NCBI GenBank assembly: GCA_035771165.1
Contig: JAWNZC010000322.1
Coordinates: 6,868,501-6,932,500 of the forward strand
Direction: 5' to 3'
From: Paragorgia papillata
Taxonomy: Eukaryota > Cnidaria > Anthozoa > Scleralcyonacea > Coralliidae
Length of the DNA: 64,000 nt
Shown: piece by piece, positions 1 through 11,456 of the stretch
Layout: every line of letters starts with the position of its first letter
Numbering within the stretch: position 1 is the first letter of the stretch
Made by a program: the position numbers and the translations under genes
Notes under the pieces: model-generated
Databases searched by the model: none
What the model was told of the DNA's origin: nothing
The model's input: the letters and a program-made list of their open reading frames with translations, nothing else

Positions 1-1861
1 TTTTGTAACTGCTTTGCATGCTGAAGAATGTTATAATAAAATGTTAAAAAACTTTCGTCCTGTGTTGCTCAGGACATCATCAGAGCAAACATTTTATTAT
101 AATGTAAGATTTATGGACTGGTTTAATTTTGATTTAAACATAATCATATGATAGAAACTAACAAAAAATAAAAAATTAATGTGGTTTCACCAACATTTTT
201 CGGCCCTGAAAGGCAGCTCATGACCTTAAACAAGTGCACTATTTGTTGCTTTTGGTTCTCTAACCTTTAATATAAGATAAAACAGGTCTATGAAGTTTCA
301 AACTATAAGTTGCATACTATAATTGTATCAAAAGTTCAATGTACATGTACATGAATTGCGACATATTCAGCATAAAAACAGATGAATGAATTTATTTCAC
401 AGGTAATCTAATTTGTTTGTCTTTGTAAGTGACACTTCTCCCCCCCTCAAAAAAACAATAAACAAAAAGAAGAAGAAAAGCAAAAAAAGAAAAGCAAAAA
501 GGCAAAGAGAATGACTGCTGTTGCTGCCACTCCCCATTGTTCCATTGTCAAGAGAGGTACATATATAGACTGGGCATAGTTGGGCAAACGTTATCCGCAG
601 CTTATATGCTAATAACTATAACTTGTTTTATTATACAACTGCATTAAAAACTGTTCAAATAACGCTAAAAATGAGTGCAAATATACAGCGATATTTGGAT
701 AGTTAGTTATTTGCACTGTTTGTTTGGATTGTTAGCCAATCAAATTTATCACACGGGAGACTACTTCATGTATGCTTATTATTTTGTCCTGGTGCAAGTC
801 ACACTTCTCTGGCCTGCGGGCGAGCCAAAATACGGCACAACTCGTAAAAATATACAGCGATACTACTACACACCAAAACATCTAATAAGATATATATATT
901 AATTACTAATATTAAACATAATCATTAAGATACTTACATGTAACCCAGAAACTGATAGATTTTACTATTTGGCTCTTCACAATGAATAAATGAGGAAAAA
1001 CTTACTGGAGGTGATACGTCTTGGCCCTAAACATTTTTAAAGATACAAAGAAAGCCTCAGTTGAACAAATGTGTAAATGATATTCTTGTATCAAAAGAAA
1101 AACACGCTCTTTGAGATTATTCAAGCACAAAGTGATTCTAATTTATTTAATGTGGCTCAACAGTCTGAATCATGAAAAATTTCATTTATTTCCTATAGAC
1201 GTTTTGCACAGGCTTCATGAGCTTCATTATGGTTCATCCCATAGTTCATTCTATAGTTCCAAGCGGTGTTAATTATTGAAATCGTGTAGCGCTTGCAGTA
1301 CTGGCTAGAGAACTTGTGTTTTTGGCAAGCGGCAGATTTTATGCAAATTAGGTTTTCTGTATTTATTAGAAAAACGATTTAAAATGTAGCTCCTAAGGAA
1401 AACTTTTCATGGGGAAAACAATCTTTTTCATGATTTAGACTGTCGAGCCACCCTAAGAGTTAAAACTCTTTTAATTTAAAAGTCTTGAAAGTGGCACTTC
1501 CACTGATGTGAGACAAACCTCTGGAAAACAAGTAGTCAACCTCAATATACCAAGAGTTTTACATTATTATTTAATCTTCTAATAAAGTTGGTAAAAGTGA
1601 AAACTTTTCAGAATATGAAAAATTCCCACAAAAACCAAATTACACAAAAATTACCACAAAAAAATAATTACTGTACAGTACACTATAGTTTAAAATAAAA
1701 AATATTGTCCACAAGTCCAGAACCTTAGTATGTTCTTAGTTTTGCAAGCAACACAAAATACTGAATGTGACGCCATGGCAAAAATATGCATTTAACATGT
1801 ATTATAATATGATCAAGTCGGTTTTTGTTGATGTACCGCGGTTATAAACCTCCCATGAACC
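1..1861. other. No recognisable gene; AT-rich intergenic or intronic DNA
   Basis: This stretch is AT-rich, with stop codons dense in all frames and no domain I recognise. The longest open frame (675-902, 75 codons) has no motif and no splice context. If the ATP10-like gene at 12100-15381 is intact, this could be part of its long intron or downstream region, but I found no further ATP10 exon here. Confidence 0.6.
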
Positions 1862-1864
1862 TTA

Positions 1865-2014
1865 AGCCGGTTTTCCACTAGGCGATTTTTTTCGCGCGAA
1901 GCGACTTTGTTTTGTTCGAATTCAATAGATTTCTGATTAGTTCCAGCTCAGAGCTCATGAGACAAAAGAAAAAGTCGCTTCGCGCGAAAAAAATCGCCTA
2001 GTGGAAAACCGGCT
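1865..2014. mobile_element. 150-bp palindromic MITE with TTA target duplication
   Basis: The two arms, starting AGCCGGTTTTCCACTAGG and ending in its reverse complement, are near perfect inverted repeats of about 50 bp around a roughly 50-bp centre. TTA flanks both ends (1862-1864 and 2015-2017). A 3-bp TTA duplication is characteristic of PIF/Harbinger-type transposons, so this is most likely a non-autonomous Harbinger MITE. It encodes nothing. Confidence 0.8.
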
Positions 2015-2285
2015 TTATATAAACCCAGAGCTCACGTTCCCCTTACGAGATTGGGTCGCGTCTAAACAAAAAGCGTGATTGCGTTTTAAGTTACGCTTCA
2101 CATATGGCGGCGCGATCGCGGTTGTCTAAACGCGAATTGAAACGCGATCGCGTTTGCTTAACAAAGTTTTCGTCTGTACTGTATATGTAGCAATAAAAAT
2201 ATAGTAGTAAAAAAAATAAACAAAGTCCAATTTAAAATACCTTGTCATCCATTTTTTTTATTAAATGGCTTTGTACTATCCTGAG

Positions 2286-2590
2286 TACCCTGCGAGTCAG
2301 AGCCCCTTTCCGACCTACGCAGACCTCGGGGGAAAGTGGGCTCTGCCAACAAACTCGATATTTCTTTTTGAGCATGCGTGAACGGTTGCCAAGATACTAT
2401 TTTGGGCCCAGGCTCTAACGCGTCATTTCCTATTTTCCTGCTTACGCGTGTTCGTAAACTAGAACTTGTTTGACCAGTTTAAAACCTGACTGACTCGCCC
2501 CAAACTTGGGGCGGAGATCGAGTTTGTTGGCAGAGCCTATTTTCCCCCAAAGCTTGCGTACGTCGGAAAGGGGCTCTGACTCGCAGGGTA
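2286..2590. mobile_element. 305-bp TIR element with 9-bp target duplication (Mutator-like)
   Basis: Inverted termini of about 75 bp begin TACCCTGCGAGTCAGAG and end in the reverse complement. A perfect 9-bp direct repeat, TATCCTGAG, flanks the element (2277-2285 and 2591-2599). A 9-bp duplication with long terminal inverted repeats points to the Mutator (MULE) group. No coding segment was seen inside. Elements at 3756, 6354 and 31150 share the 9-bp duplication but have different termini. Confidence 0.8.
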
Positions 2591-2640
2591 TATCCTGAGT
2601 GGCTGATTAGTCAACATCACTCTATATAGGGTATTTTCTT

Positions 2641-2660
2641 GGGGGGGGGGGGGGGGGGGG
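2641..2660. repeat. Poly-G tract
   Basis: A homopolymer run of about 20 G follows a TTTTCTT context. The exact length is unreliable in most assemblies. It could form a G-quadruplex-like structure. Confidence 0.9.
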
Positions 2661-3143
2661 CAAAATGAGCGTTGCTATAAATGGGTGTGGTCAATGTGAC
2701 TTGTGCTACAAATGAAATGCGTGTGAACCGACTTTGAACGATCGCGTGGTAAAAATGATACGTTTTTTTTGACAGTTGACAGTTGTGAATCTTCTGTCTC
2801 TTCTGTCACCACTATCGGATTTCATCAGGAAAGAAAACTGTTATAGTGATGTTAGAATTTGTTGCCATGACAACAAAAGTGTAACATAATTTTCATATTT
2901 AGCAAACCATAACCCTGTAAAATGGCAATACCATATCCAATAATTTCAGAAATATTGACCATTTGTACTATCGACCCTTTGCATAGGTCACACACCCAAA
3001 ACGATCTGGCCAGTATAAAGTTTAACACAAATAGAGTACACTACCTGATAGTGTATATAAATAATAGAATACATAATAATTGTTGTGTTCTTCTTCACTT
3101 ATATTTCGTAAGGATTCATACAGATTGAACTTCTTTGATTCAC

Positions 3144-3623
3144 CAGGGCCGTATCCAGAAATAATTTGGGGATACCAGTTCTGTAATCAGTGAGTGTACC
3201 ATCTAGGGGGGGTTAAAATTTTGAAAACTAGAGTCTCGGAAATGGCATTTCCTGCATTCTGAGGGGCGAATTTCAACATTCTGATGGGTGATTTTTAATG
3301 CAGCTTTTCACTAGTCTACACAACTTAATTAATAAACTTTTGAATTTTTTTATACAATAGCAAGAATATACTAGCGTAGCAGACATTACGACGTTTTATT
3401 ACGTTTTGTTTTTCTACTACTGGCATTGGTGAGTGCCTAATTTAGCTGCTTTAAATGACTGGAAGGAGAACTCAGTTTGTAGTACACAGTTTATAATGAT
3501 TGTAGTTAGTTTTATGTTAATTTTATGTTCTTTTGAATTAATGTCATTTATGATTTTTTGGGGACCTAGTTTGGGATCTCAAACCGGGGTACCGACGTCT
3601 AAACCCTTCTGGATACGGCCCTG
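3144..3623. mobile_element. 480-bp TIR element, CAGGGCCGTATCCAGAA termini
   Basis: The 17-bp terminus CAGGGCCGTATCCAGAA at the left is repeated as a perfect reverse complement at 3607-3623. TTCAC is present immediately outside both ends (3139-3143 and 3624-3628), a possible 5-bp target duplication. Termini starting CAGGG are common in hAT-like MITEs, but a hAT element should have 8 duplicated bases, so the superfamily is unsettled. The interior block near 3225-3285 (aaatggcatttcctgcatt) recurs at 53330-53360. Confidence 0.65.
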
Positions 3624-3755
3624 TTCACATTATATTACTTGTAAAAACAACAGTGATCTGTAGAGAGTTACGATAGAGGCCAAAGTACTTGGTCTTATAT
3701 ACACATAATTGATCCGGAAGTGTCTAACCGGATATGACTATATTAAAATCATAAC

Positions 3756-4177
3756 CATGCAATCTCGTTCCCAGAGCCCACGTTCCACACCCGGGAAACG
3801 AGAGACTCTGGGATAATCCGTTTCAAATCGTTACGTTATTGGCTGAATAGTGAGCATGAGTTGGTCTGAAGTGACCGGAAGTAGAATTAATAAAACCAAA
3901 ATAACAAAGATGTCGGACGACAAGATTCCAGTGAAGACGTTGCCGCTATCGATATCTTCGCCGTATGTGTGTAGATGCTGTAATTCGAGCTTTGCCAGCA
4001 ACCCCATTTACTTGTTTGGGGAAAAGTCAAACAAGGAGAACATACTATCCAGATTCCGCTCGGATATTTACGCATGTGTACCTCAACCGGAATAACAAGA
4101 ATCCTGTGATTTGAAACGGATTATCCCAGAGTCTCTCGTTTCCCGGGTGGGGAACGTGGGCTCTGGGAACGAGATTG
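3756..4177 (+). mobile_element. 422-bp Mutator-like element carrying a small ORF (Pack-MULE-like)
   Basis: Terminal inverted repeats of about 70 bp contain CTCGTTCCCAGAGCCCACG and its complement. A 9-bp direct repeat AATCATAAC flanks the element (3747-3755 and 4178-4186). The left end has four extra bases (CATG) before the point where the two arms begin to match. The centre, about 270 bp, is not palindromic and contains an ATG-initiated ORF (separate entry). Size and duplication length match the element at 31150. Confidence 0.75.
3910..4095 (+). pseudogene. Putative captured first exon inside a transposon (Cys-pair, ZAD-like start)
   Basis: A 61-codon frame starts MSDDKIPVKTLPLS, contains a C-x2-C pair (VCRCC) followed by an aromatic/Leu-rich stretch and a Lys/Arg-rich helix, and ends at TAA. 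It fills most of the non-inverted centre of the surrounding element. The pattern resembles the first zinc ligands of ZAD-type zinc-finger proteins that are abundant in invertebrates, but the later Cys pair is absent. I infer a captured gene 5' end; the host gene is not identified. Confidence 0.4.
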
Positions 4178-4186
4178 AATCATAAC

Positions 4187-5160
4187 ACACTATGTAACAT
4201 CCCTCTTTCTTTAAGACTAAATACTCTTTTTCCGAAATTTTTTTGAAAATATCCCGCTATAAATAAATGTTAAATTATACTCTATAAAACTGACTTCTTA
4301 ATGAACTATAACGTCACCAAAAAACAATGTCAATAAATGTACTGTAAGTTAATGTCAATTTTCTCTAATAATATCTAACATACTAAGGTGTAAATCTATC
4401 AAGTTTCTTACTTAAGAGGCTCCATACCCTTCTGAGTTAAAGGGACTGGGTACAAACCTGCGCCCGCGATTAACCGTAACGCGCATGACAAACCATTGAT
4501 CTTGCAAGCATAAAAAAGAATTTGGCCGTGCCGACGTTTTACACATAAAAAGCCGTATAGTTTGAAAGAACCCTCGGTAACATACCCTCAAATTTTGTAC
4601 ACAAATATATATTAATGTGTTCTAACAAATATTAAAATTTAAAAAAATTCTGGGTTTTAATAAGGGTTTAAAAAAATAAGGGTTTTAATTCCTGCTGTTT
4701 GGATCTACAGAATTTTCTTATTTTTTCTTGAAAGATGCAGCAGCGAAATTAAATGATAATGAACGCTTAAAATTTGGGGGTCACCGGACTTTTTCCTGAG
4801 ATAATGACCAAAAACCGGTAAATTAGCAGCAATATTTTACTAACCTCATATTTCCCGTTGCGCCTGCAAATTCCCCCCTATTAATTTAGGCGGGCAAGAT
4901 CTTAGACGATAGAAAGACGACTGGGTACGAGTCAGCAGCAATATTACTAACCTTAATTACACCATGGTTACCATGGTATCCCAATATTAAGTAATTTATA
5001 CATCATTAACATCAGAAGAATGTTCAGACTACTTGTTTGATTACTTAAAACATGATTAAATCCATGAGTACATAAAATAAGGGCTATTTCCTTTAATGGT
5101 CCCATTCTAATGCGGAACCTTGTGGAGCCTCCTTAAACGTCCCGAACGTGTCTTATTTCT
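4187..5160. other. No gene seen
   Basis: AT-rich non-coding sequence without long frames, inverted termini or recognisable repeats. It separates the 3756-4177 element from the gypsy remnant. Confidence 0.55.
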
Positions 5161-5166
5161 GATCCA

Positions 5167-6353
5167 TCAGGAGGATTTACATGGTTTTGTCCAAAGCTTG
5201 AATCCTGTTGAAAATCTTGTCTTCCGGACATCTGGTTTGATGTGGATCCGATTCCTTCTTAACTGGACACCCGATTCGTTTTCCACAACGTAAGACCTTG
5301 GTGTTTCCTCAACTTTCCTTATCTTAGCTGGGCTCCACGTTTTCTTCACCGGATCTTGCATTTGCACAGGTTGGTCCTGGGAGAGCACTGGCATTGTCTT
5401 GGAATTTCTGTCATACCAGGCGACGTGTTCCTCTTGCTGAGCTGATAAGAGTTTTCTTGTTTCTTCCTGGTCGCTTGGTGGAATTACCTTCACTGGTAGG
5501 GTCGTTTAAAACGCTCTTCCATTGAGAAGTTCCGCTGGAGATCTCACTCGTGTACTCAAAGGTGTAGCTCGTAATGTTAATAGAGCTAGATTTGGGTCTG
5601 CTCCAGATTCTTTGCATTTCACTAAAATCTTCTTGACAGTTTGGACCTGCCTTTCTATGAAGCCATGTCCTCTTGGGTAGTACGGGCATGATGTCACCAC
5701 TTTAAAACCATACCGTTTTGCTAGGCTTTGAAATTCAGCCGAGGTAAATTGCGTTCCATTGTCGCAAATTAGTACTTCGGGTACTAGTAGTATAGTGGCC
5801 AGGTTAGGCATGAACGGTGCCAAGTAATTGATAAAACCAAGGAATGTATGTAACCCTTTCTTGTCTTTGGGTTGTTCCATATTCTGTATAGCTAGGACTT
5901 TCTCTGGGTCAGGCTTTACTCCCTTGGGTGTGTACAGCATGCCAAAAAAACTACACTCTGTGGTCTTGACGGTACACTTCACTTCGTTGAGCTTAATGCC
6001 AGCTTTCCTTGTACATTCCATTACTTTGTGTAGATGTAGATCATGGTCTGACTCATCTTTGCCATGGACTGCGATGTCGTCTGCAATTCCTGCGGCCCCG
6101 GTGCAATTGCGATACGCTTCATCGATCTTGAACTGAAATACATCTTGGCTCATTTGGAGACCAAAAGGCATTCTTAGAAATGTATACCGACCATTCGGTG
6201 TACTGAAAGTGGCTAAATGAGACGATTCTTCGTCTAATTTAACATTCCAGTACCCATTTCGAGCATCTAACTTGCTAAACATTGCAGCTCCAGCTAACTT
6301 CGGGTGATTTCTTCGGGATGCATGGATGACTGGTTTAACCTTAGGGTTTACGG
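5167..6353 (-). pseudogene. Ty3/gypsy polyprotein remnant: RT fused to integrase by internal deletion
   Basis: On the minus strand the sequence reads from reverse transcriptase (FSKLDARNGYWNVKLDEESS; the ADD catalytic motif in GIADDIAVHGK) and jumps, after LAPFMPNLA, straight into the integrase core (PEVLICDNGTQFTS; second catalytic D) and its C-terminal part (WSPAKIRKVEETPRSYVV). RNase H, the integrase zinc finger and the first integrase Asp, all present in the opposite copy at 8272-11424, are missing, a deletion of roughly 1.1 kb. A frame change near 5500 separates the last part. No LTR is visible. It continues beyond the inserted 6354-7785 element at 7795. Confidence 0.9.
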
Positions 6354-7785
6354 TAACCTGAATGTCAGGCCTTTATTTGTTCCCGCCTTCCGCTAAACCC
6401 GGCAGCGCGGGCAGAGGTGCGGGCGAGCGAGAAGGCGAGAAAAACAAAGGCCTGAGGAAACTCTTAACAAAACTGTGGGGAATCCGTCCATCTCATGGAC
6501 GGGAGCTCTGATTGGCTGACTAATTGAAGTAAGGATTTTGATTGGTTCATTCAGATAAACAACTGCCCGAAGGTGCACCGTCAAGGTGCACACCGTGACA
6601 AGGTCATCGCCATTTCTCGAATGTGTTTATCGTGTACGTTTCTGTGACCTGCAATTCATTCATTTAATCATTTATCATGTCGGAAAATCAAACCATAGAA
6701 GGATTTTTCGAAACCGCTTTGTTAAATTTATTGACACATTTCGCCTTTCGGCTATGAGTCTTTGAAACCAGAACAAACGACGTGCATTCGAAAGCTCGCT
6801 GTTGACAGCCAAGATGTCTTTACTGTTTGCCCACTGGTTTTGGTAAAAGTCTGATATATCAGATATTGCCATTTGTGTTCTCTGAACTTCATCGACTTCA
6901 ACATGGCACGGTGAGGAATTTCGTTGTAGCAGGTGGAGACCTTGCGAAAAGCAGTCTACTTGGGTCCTTCGTTCGATGATCAGGGACGATGGCTACTGAA
7001 GGCGAAGCCGATGCGAAAGTCCAAGTTGTTTATGGCAGTGCTGAACAATGGTTGTCAGAAATTAAAGTGGACCCGTAAGTTACAAAACGGGAATCTCGGA
7101 ACAGTTAGTCACTATGTGGATGACTGAGTTTATACGGTTGAGACGTGTTTATAATTATGTATCAATATATTAAATGGCCTACCTGCATTCTAAAATTTAA
7201 ATTCTAAAACTGTATAAAATAATTCCCAAACTATTGCGTTTGTTTTTAATATAAAACATCAATATCCAGTCGATCCTTTTCTCCAACGTTCTAGCCTGTG
7301 CTTACTGCTACAAAATTATATATTTTATTAATTTAGTCGAAACTATATATCAAGGTGGCTATCAAATCGTGTTTATCTTTTATTAACTCTCAAATTGTCA
7401 AATTTCTCGGTTTCTTATCGTATTTTCCAATTCTTCGACTTCTTCTCTAGATCGGGTCTAGATACCATGGACAAACGCCTTCAATTCGAGCTCGTGTATT
7501 TATTGCAAGTCTACCTAGACTAGTGTGGACTAAAACCAGACGCGGAGAAAGACTATATATTTCTGTGGGATCACGGATGAAATCAAAACATACGCTTTGT
7601 TCTTTTGACAACTCATATCAATCATACTCGTTCATGTTTAAAAATAGCAAAGTGGGCGGAAGACAGTTTTGTTAAGAGTTTCCTCAGGCCTTTATTTTTC
7701 TCGCCTTCTCGCTCGCCCGCACCTCTGCCCGCGCTGACGGGTTTAGCGGAAGGCGGGAACAAATAAAGGCCTGACATTCAGGTTA
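6354..7785. mobile_element. 1.43-kb Mutator-like element inserted in the gypsy remnant
   Basis: Long terminal inverted repeats of about 115 bp begin TAACCTGAATGTCAGGCC and end in the exact reverse complement. A perfect 9-bp duplication GGTTTACGG flanks it (6345-6353 and 7786-7794). The uninterrupted gypsy sequence on the opposite strand (near 9560) has this 9-mer once, which directly shows the empty site. No transposase was found. The interior carries a possible captured exon at 6989-7074. The termini contain a GC-rich inner block (cccgccttccgctaaaccc). Confidence 0.9.
6989..7074 (+). pseudogene. Putative captured first coding exon with splice donor inside the MULE-like element
   Basis: An ATG opens a 28-codon frame starting MATEGEADAKVQVVYGSAEQ; after GAC CC comes a consensus 5' splice site, GTAAGT, at 7075. 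The composition (acidic start, amphipathic end, ATG then donor) looks like the first exon of a protein gene rather than transposon filler. I do not recognise the protein and did not find a partner exon. Without splicing the frame stops at once. Confidence 0.4.
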
Positions 7786-7794
7786 GGTTTACGG

Positions 7795-8265
7795 TAATAT
7801 GATAGGTATAATCATCAAAACACCCAACGGTCCCATCAAAACATTCTGGGTGCATCTCAATCAGATGCTCTTTATCCTTAATTCTAGGATGATTTGCAAT
7901 GGGCAATGGGCAATGAAGGTTTGATATAGCTCTCAGAGTATTTTCTCACTGCTTGGCTTGTTATTTCTGATTGGTCAGCTGGCCTCACTTCCTTCCTTAC
8001 CACTGGGAATTGTCTCTCCCCCACTGGACCCATTACTCGCGTCACTATGGGATTTGTTTGCCATTCGGTGTATTGAAAGTGGTTAAATGAGACGATTCTT
8101 CGTCTAATTTAACATTCCAATACCCATTTCAACTTTCAAGCATCTAACTTGCTAAACATTGCGGCTCCAGCTAACTTCGGGGTGATTTCTTCTAATGTAG
8201 GTGTGGGATAGTGGTTCCTCTTTATTGCTTCGTTTAAGTCCTTGGGATCAAGGCATAATCGAAGC
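7795..8265 (-). pseudogene. Continuation of the minus-strand gypsy remnant, rearranged
   Basis: Positions 7795-8050 are the reverse complement of the protease-RT linker (matching 9310-9575). Positions about 8055-8262 encode the RT fingers on the minus strand, including LCLDPKDLNEAIKR, a segment deleted from both other copies. These two blocks are out of the normal order, so the locus has been rearranged. At 8212-8277 a 16-bp inverted repeat (cctctttattgcttcg and its complement) sits exactly where orientation flips to the plus copy. Confidence 0.8.
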
Positions 8266-8271
8266 AATAAA

Positions 8272-11200
8272 GAGGGTACACTCTTCAAGGGATACGACAA
8301 GAGCAAGGTGAGTCGGTCGATAATTTTGTCGCTAAGATTAAGAATATCGCAGTCAAGTGCAAGTTTAGGGATAAAAAAGAACTTGACGATCGAGTACTAG
8401 ACCAACTTATTTGGGGAGTCAACAATCCAGAGGTTCAGAAAGCCCTAATAGGTCGGGATGAACAATTATCGTTGAACGCTGCGATAGATATTGCCAGAAG
8501 TTATGAAGCAACCAAACGCCAAATGAACTCATTGTTGAGTCAAAACATGGGACAGTCCCAGCGACTTGATAGCATCAATCAGAAGAAACCCTTCCCTGGG
8601 GAAAATTATTCCAAACCTATTGAATGCCAAAAATGCGGTAAAATTCATACTCTACCTCATAAAAACAACTGTCCAGCATACGGAACCACATGTAGAATAT
8701 GTGGTAAGTTAAATCACTGGCAGTCAGTATGCAGATCCACTGATCACTATCAAGTCTCGTGCAAGATCAAAATCACCACGTCGAAGAAACAAAAAACAAA
8801 TTGATAATTTAGAAGCGGACAGTGAGGAGGACCTCTGTGAAGATATTATGACAATTGGCACAATCGAAATAAACAACATGGAAAGCCAGAATAAAGACAC
8901 TAGAGAAGAATTATTTACTACCCTACGTGTGAACCGAGAGAATAACCAGGACATAAATCTAAGGTGCAAAGTGGATACGGGTGCCCAGAGTAATGTACTC
9001 CCAATTCGTTTATTCCGTATTCTGTAGCCTGAACTTGTCAATGCAGAAGGAATACCAAAGGACGGAGTTCTAGAAACGAAGTGGTCTTAATTGCATAGGG
9101 GGGGGGGGGGGGGGGGGGCGAGATTGCCCAATTTGGAACAATAAGCATTCCTTGTTAACACAAAGGGAGAAATCTCAAGTGCATATTTTATGTCACTGGT
9201 GCATCAGGTCCCGCCATCCTGGGAATAAAAGCATGTAGAGCGCTTAATTTGGTTTCACTTCATTGCGCATTGGAAATTAAAGCCCTGCAGGGAAACAAAG
9301 CCCATATAGTGACGCGAGTAATGGGTCCCGTGGGGGAGAGACAATTCCCAGTGGTAGGAAGGAAGTGAGGCCAGCTGACCAATCAGAAATACATGTAACA
9401 AGCCAAGCAGTGAGAAAATACTCTGAGAACTATATCAAACCTTCATTGCCCATTGCAAATCGTCCTAGAATTAAGGATAAAGAGCATCTGATTGAGATGT
9501 ACCCAGAATGTTTTGATGGGACCGTTGGGTGTTTTGAAGATTATACCTATCATATTACCGTAAACCCTAAGGTTAAACCAGTCATCCATGCATCACGAAG
9601 AAATCACCCGAAGTTAGCTGGAGCTGCAATGTTTAGCAAGTTAGATGCTCGAAATGGGCATTGGAATGTTAAATTAGACGAAGAATCGTCTCATTTAACC
9701 ACTTTCAATACACCGAATGGTCGGTATAGATTCCTAGAATGCCTTTTGGTCTCCGAATGAGCCAAGATGTATTTCAGTTCAAGATCGATGAAGCGTATCG
9801 CAATTGCCCTGGGGCCGCAGGAATTGCAGACGACATCGCAGTCCATGGCAAAGATGAGTCAGACCATGATCTACATCTACACAAAGCAATGGAATGTACA
9901 AGGAAAGCTGGCATTAAGCTCAACGAAGAGAAGTGTATCGTCAAGACCACAGAGTGTAGTTTTTTTTGGCATGCTGTACACACCCAAGGGAGTAAAGCCT
10001 GACCCAGAGAAAGTCCTAGCTATACAGAATATGGAACAACCCAAAGACAAGAAAGAGTTACATACATTCCTTGGTTTTATCAATTACTTGGCACCGTTCA
10101 TGCCTAACCTGGCTAGCTATACAGCACCACTGAGAACTTCTCAAAGCCAATGTCGAATACAGTTGGACTCCATCGCATACAAGAGCTTTTGAGACACTCA
10201 AATGCCAAATCAGCACTGAAACCACACTAACTTACAACGACAGAAGCAAACCAGTTGTTTTGCAAGTGGACGCATCGGACAAAGGTTTGGGTGCGGCCAT
10301 GATACAAGATGGTCAACCTATCGCGTTTGCGTCGAAAGCTCTAACCTCGACAGAAAGTCGATATGCTAACATCGAACGTGAGCTATTGGTGGTGGTCTAC
10401 GGCTGTGAAAAGTTTCATACTTACCTGTATGGAAGGCACGTACAGTAGTAGAAAGTGATCATCGTCCCTTAGAGCAGATTCCCAAGAAGAACCTCATCAT
10501 GGCACCTCCTCGACTTCAAAGGATGTTTCTACGCATACAACCGTATGATTGCACGATTAAGTACAAACAAGGCAAGGAAATGATGATTGCCGACGCGTTA
10601 TCACGGTTATATCCACAAGACAAGCGGGAAATACCAGGGATGCACGTTAAAATACATCACTTGGTAGAAATCACACCTGTCAAGCTACAATGTAAATCAG
10701 ATAAAAGAGGAAACCGTTAGAGATGGAACTCTTCAGATCCTCTCCCAACAACTCGTCCAAGGGTGGCCTGATAGTATTAAGAAAGTTCAACCAGCCTTAA
10801 AGCCTTATTGGACCAACAGAGATGACATCTCCATTCAAGAAGGAGTCCTATTGCTTGGAAGTCGAATAATAATTCCAGAATCTCTTCGGCAGATGGTAAT
10901 GCAAGAAATCCAGAACGGTCATCTGGGAATGGAGAAATGCAAGCTTCGTGCGAAATCATGTGTCTATTGGCCTGGTATCTACAAAGAGATTGAGAGTACA
11001 GTGGCTTCATGTCCAGCCTGTAAGAAATTCCAGAATTGCCAGCAGGAGTAGTCAATGATTCCAAAGGAGATTCCGCCAAGATGGCACACTGTAAGCGCAG
11101 ACCTTTTAAAGGTGGATCAATCATGGTATATTGTAATTGCAGATTACTACTCCAAGTTTCCATTCCTTAGGAAACTAAATAATATTACCGCAGCAGCTGT

Positions 11201-11424
11201 GGTCAACGTCACTCGAACGATCCTTTCCAAACAAGGTATTCCCGAAGTACTAATTTGCGACAATGGAACGCAATTTACCTCAGCTGAATTTCAAAGCCTA
11301 GCAAAGCGGTATGGTTTTAAAGTGGTGGCATCATCTCCGTACTACCCAAGAGGATATGGCTTCATAGAAAGCCAGGTCCAAACTGTCAAGAAGATTTTAG
11401 TGAAATACAAATAATCTGGATCCT
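8272..11424 (+). pseudogene. Ty3/gypsy gag-pol remnant (gag, PR, RT, RNase H, IN)
   Basis: In order: a capsid C-terminal region (GESVDNFVAKIKN); two zinc knuckles at about 8625-8750 (CQKCGKIHTL... and CRICGKLNHWQSVC); an aspartic protease core (VDTGAQSNVLP, near 8970); reverse transcriptase (FSKLDARNGHWNVKLDEESS; GIADDIAVHG); RNase H (QVDASDKGLGAAMIQDGQPI, 10262 on); an integrase zinc-binding segment (HLGMEKC...CPACKK); and the DDE core (ICDNGTQFTS ... YGFIESQVQT) to about 11413. Stops and frameshifts (about 9028, 9735, 9960, 10190, 10448, 11049, 11412) make it inactive. The RT fingers are deleted, as in the minus copy. No LTRs or primer-binding site are visible. Confidence 0.93.
9102..9119. 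repeat. Poly-G tract in the gypsy remnant
   Basis: A run of about 18 G interrupts the protease to RT linker of the decayed gypsy copy and contributes to its frame loss. Confidence 0.85.
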
Positions 11425-11456
11425 AGTTAGTTTCAGAAATTGCAGTTTGATGTTAG

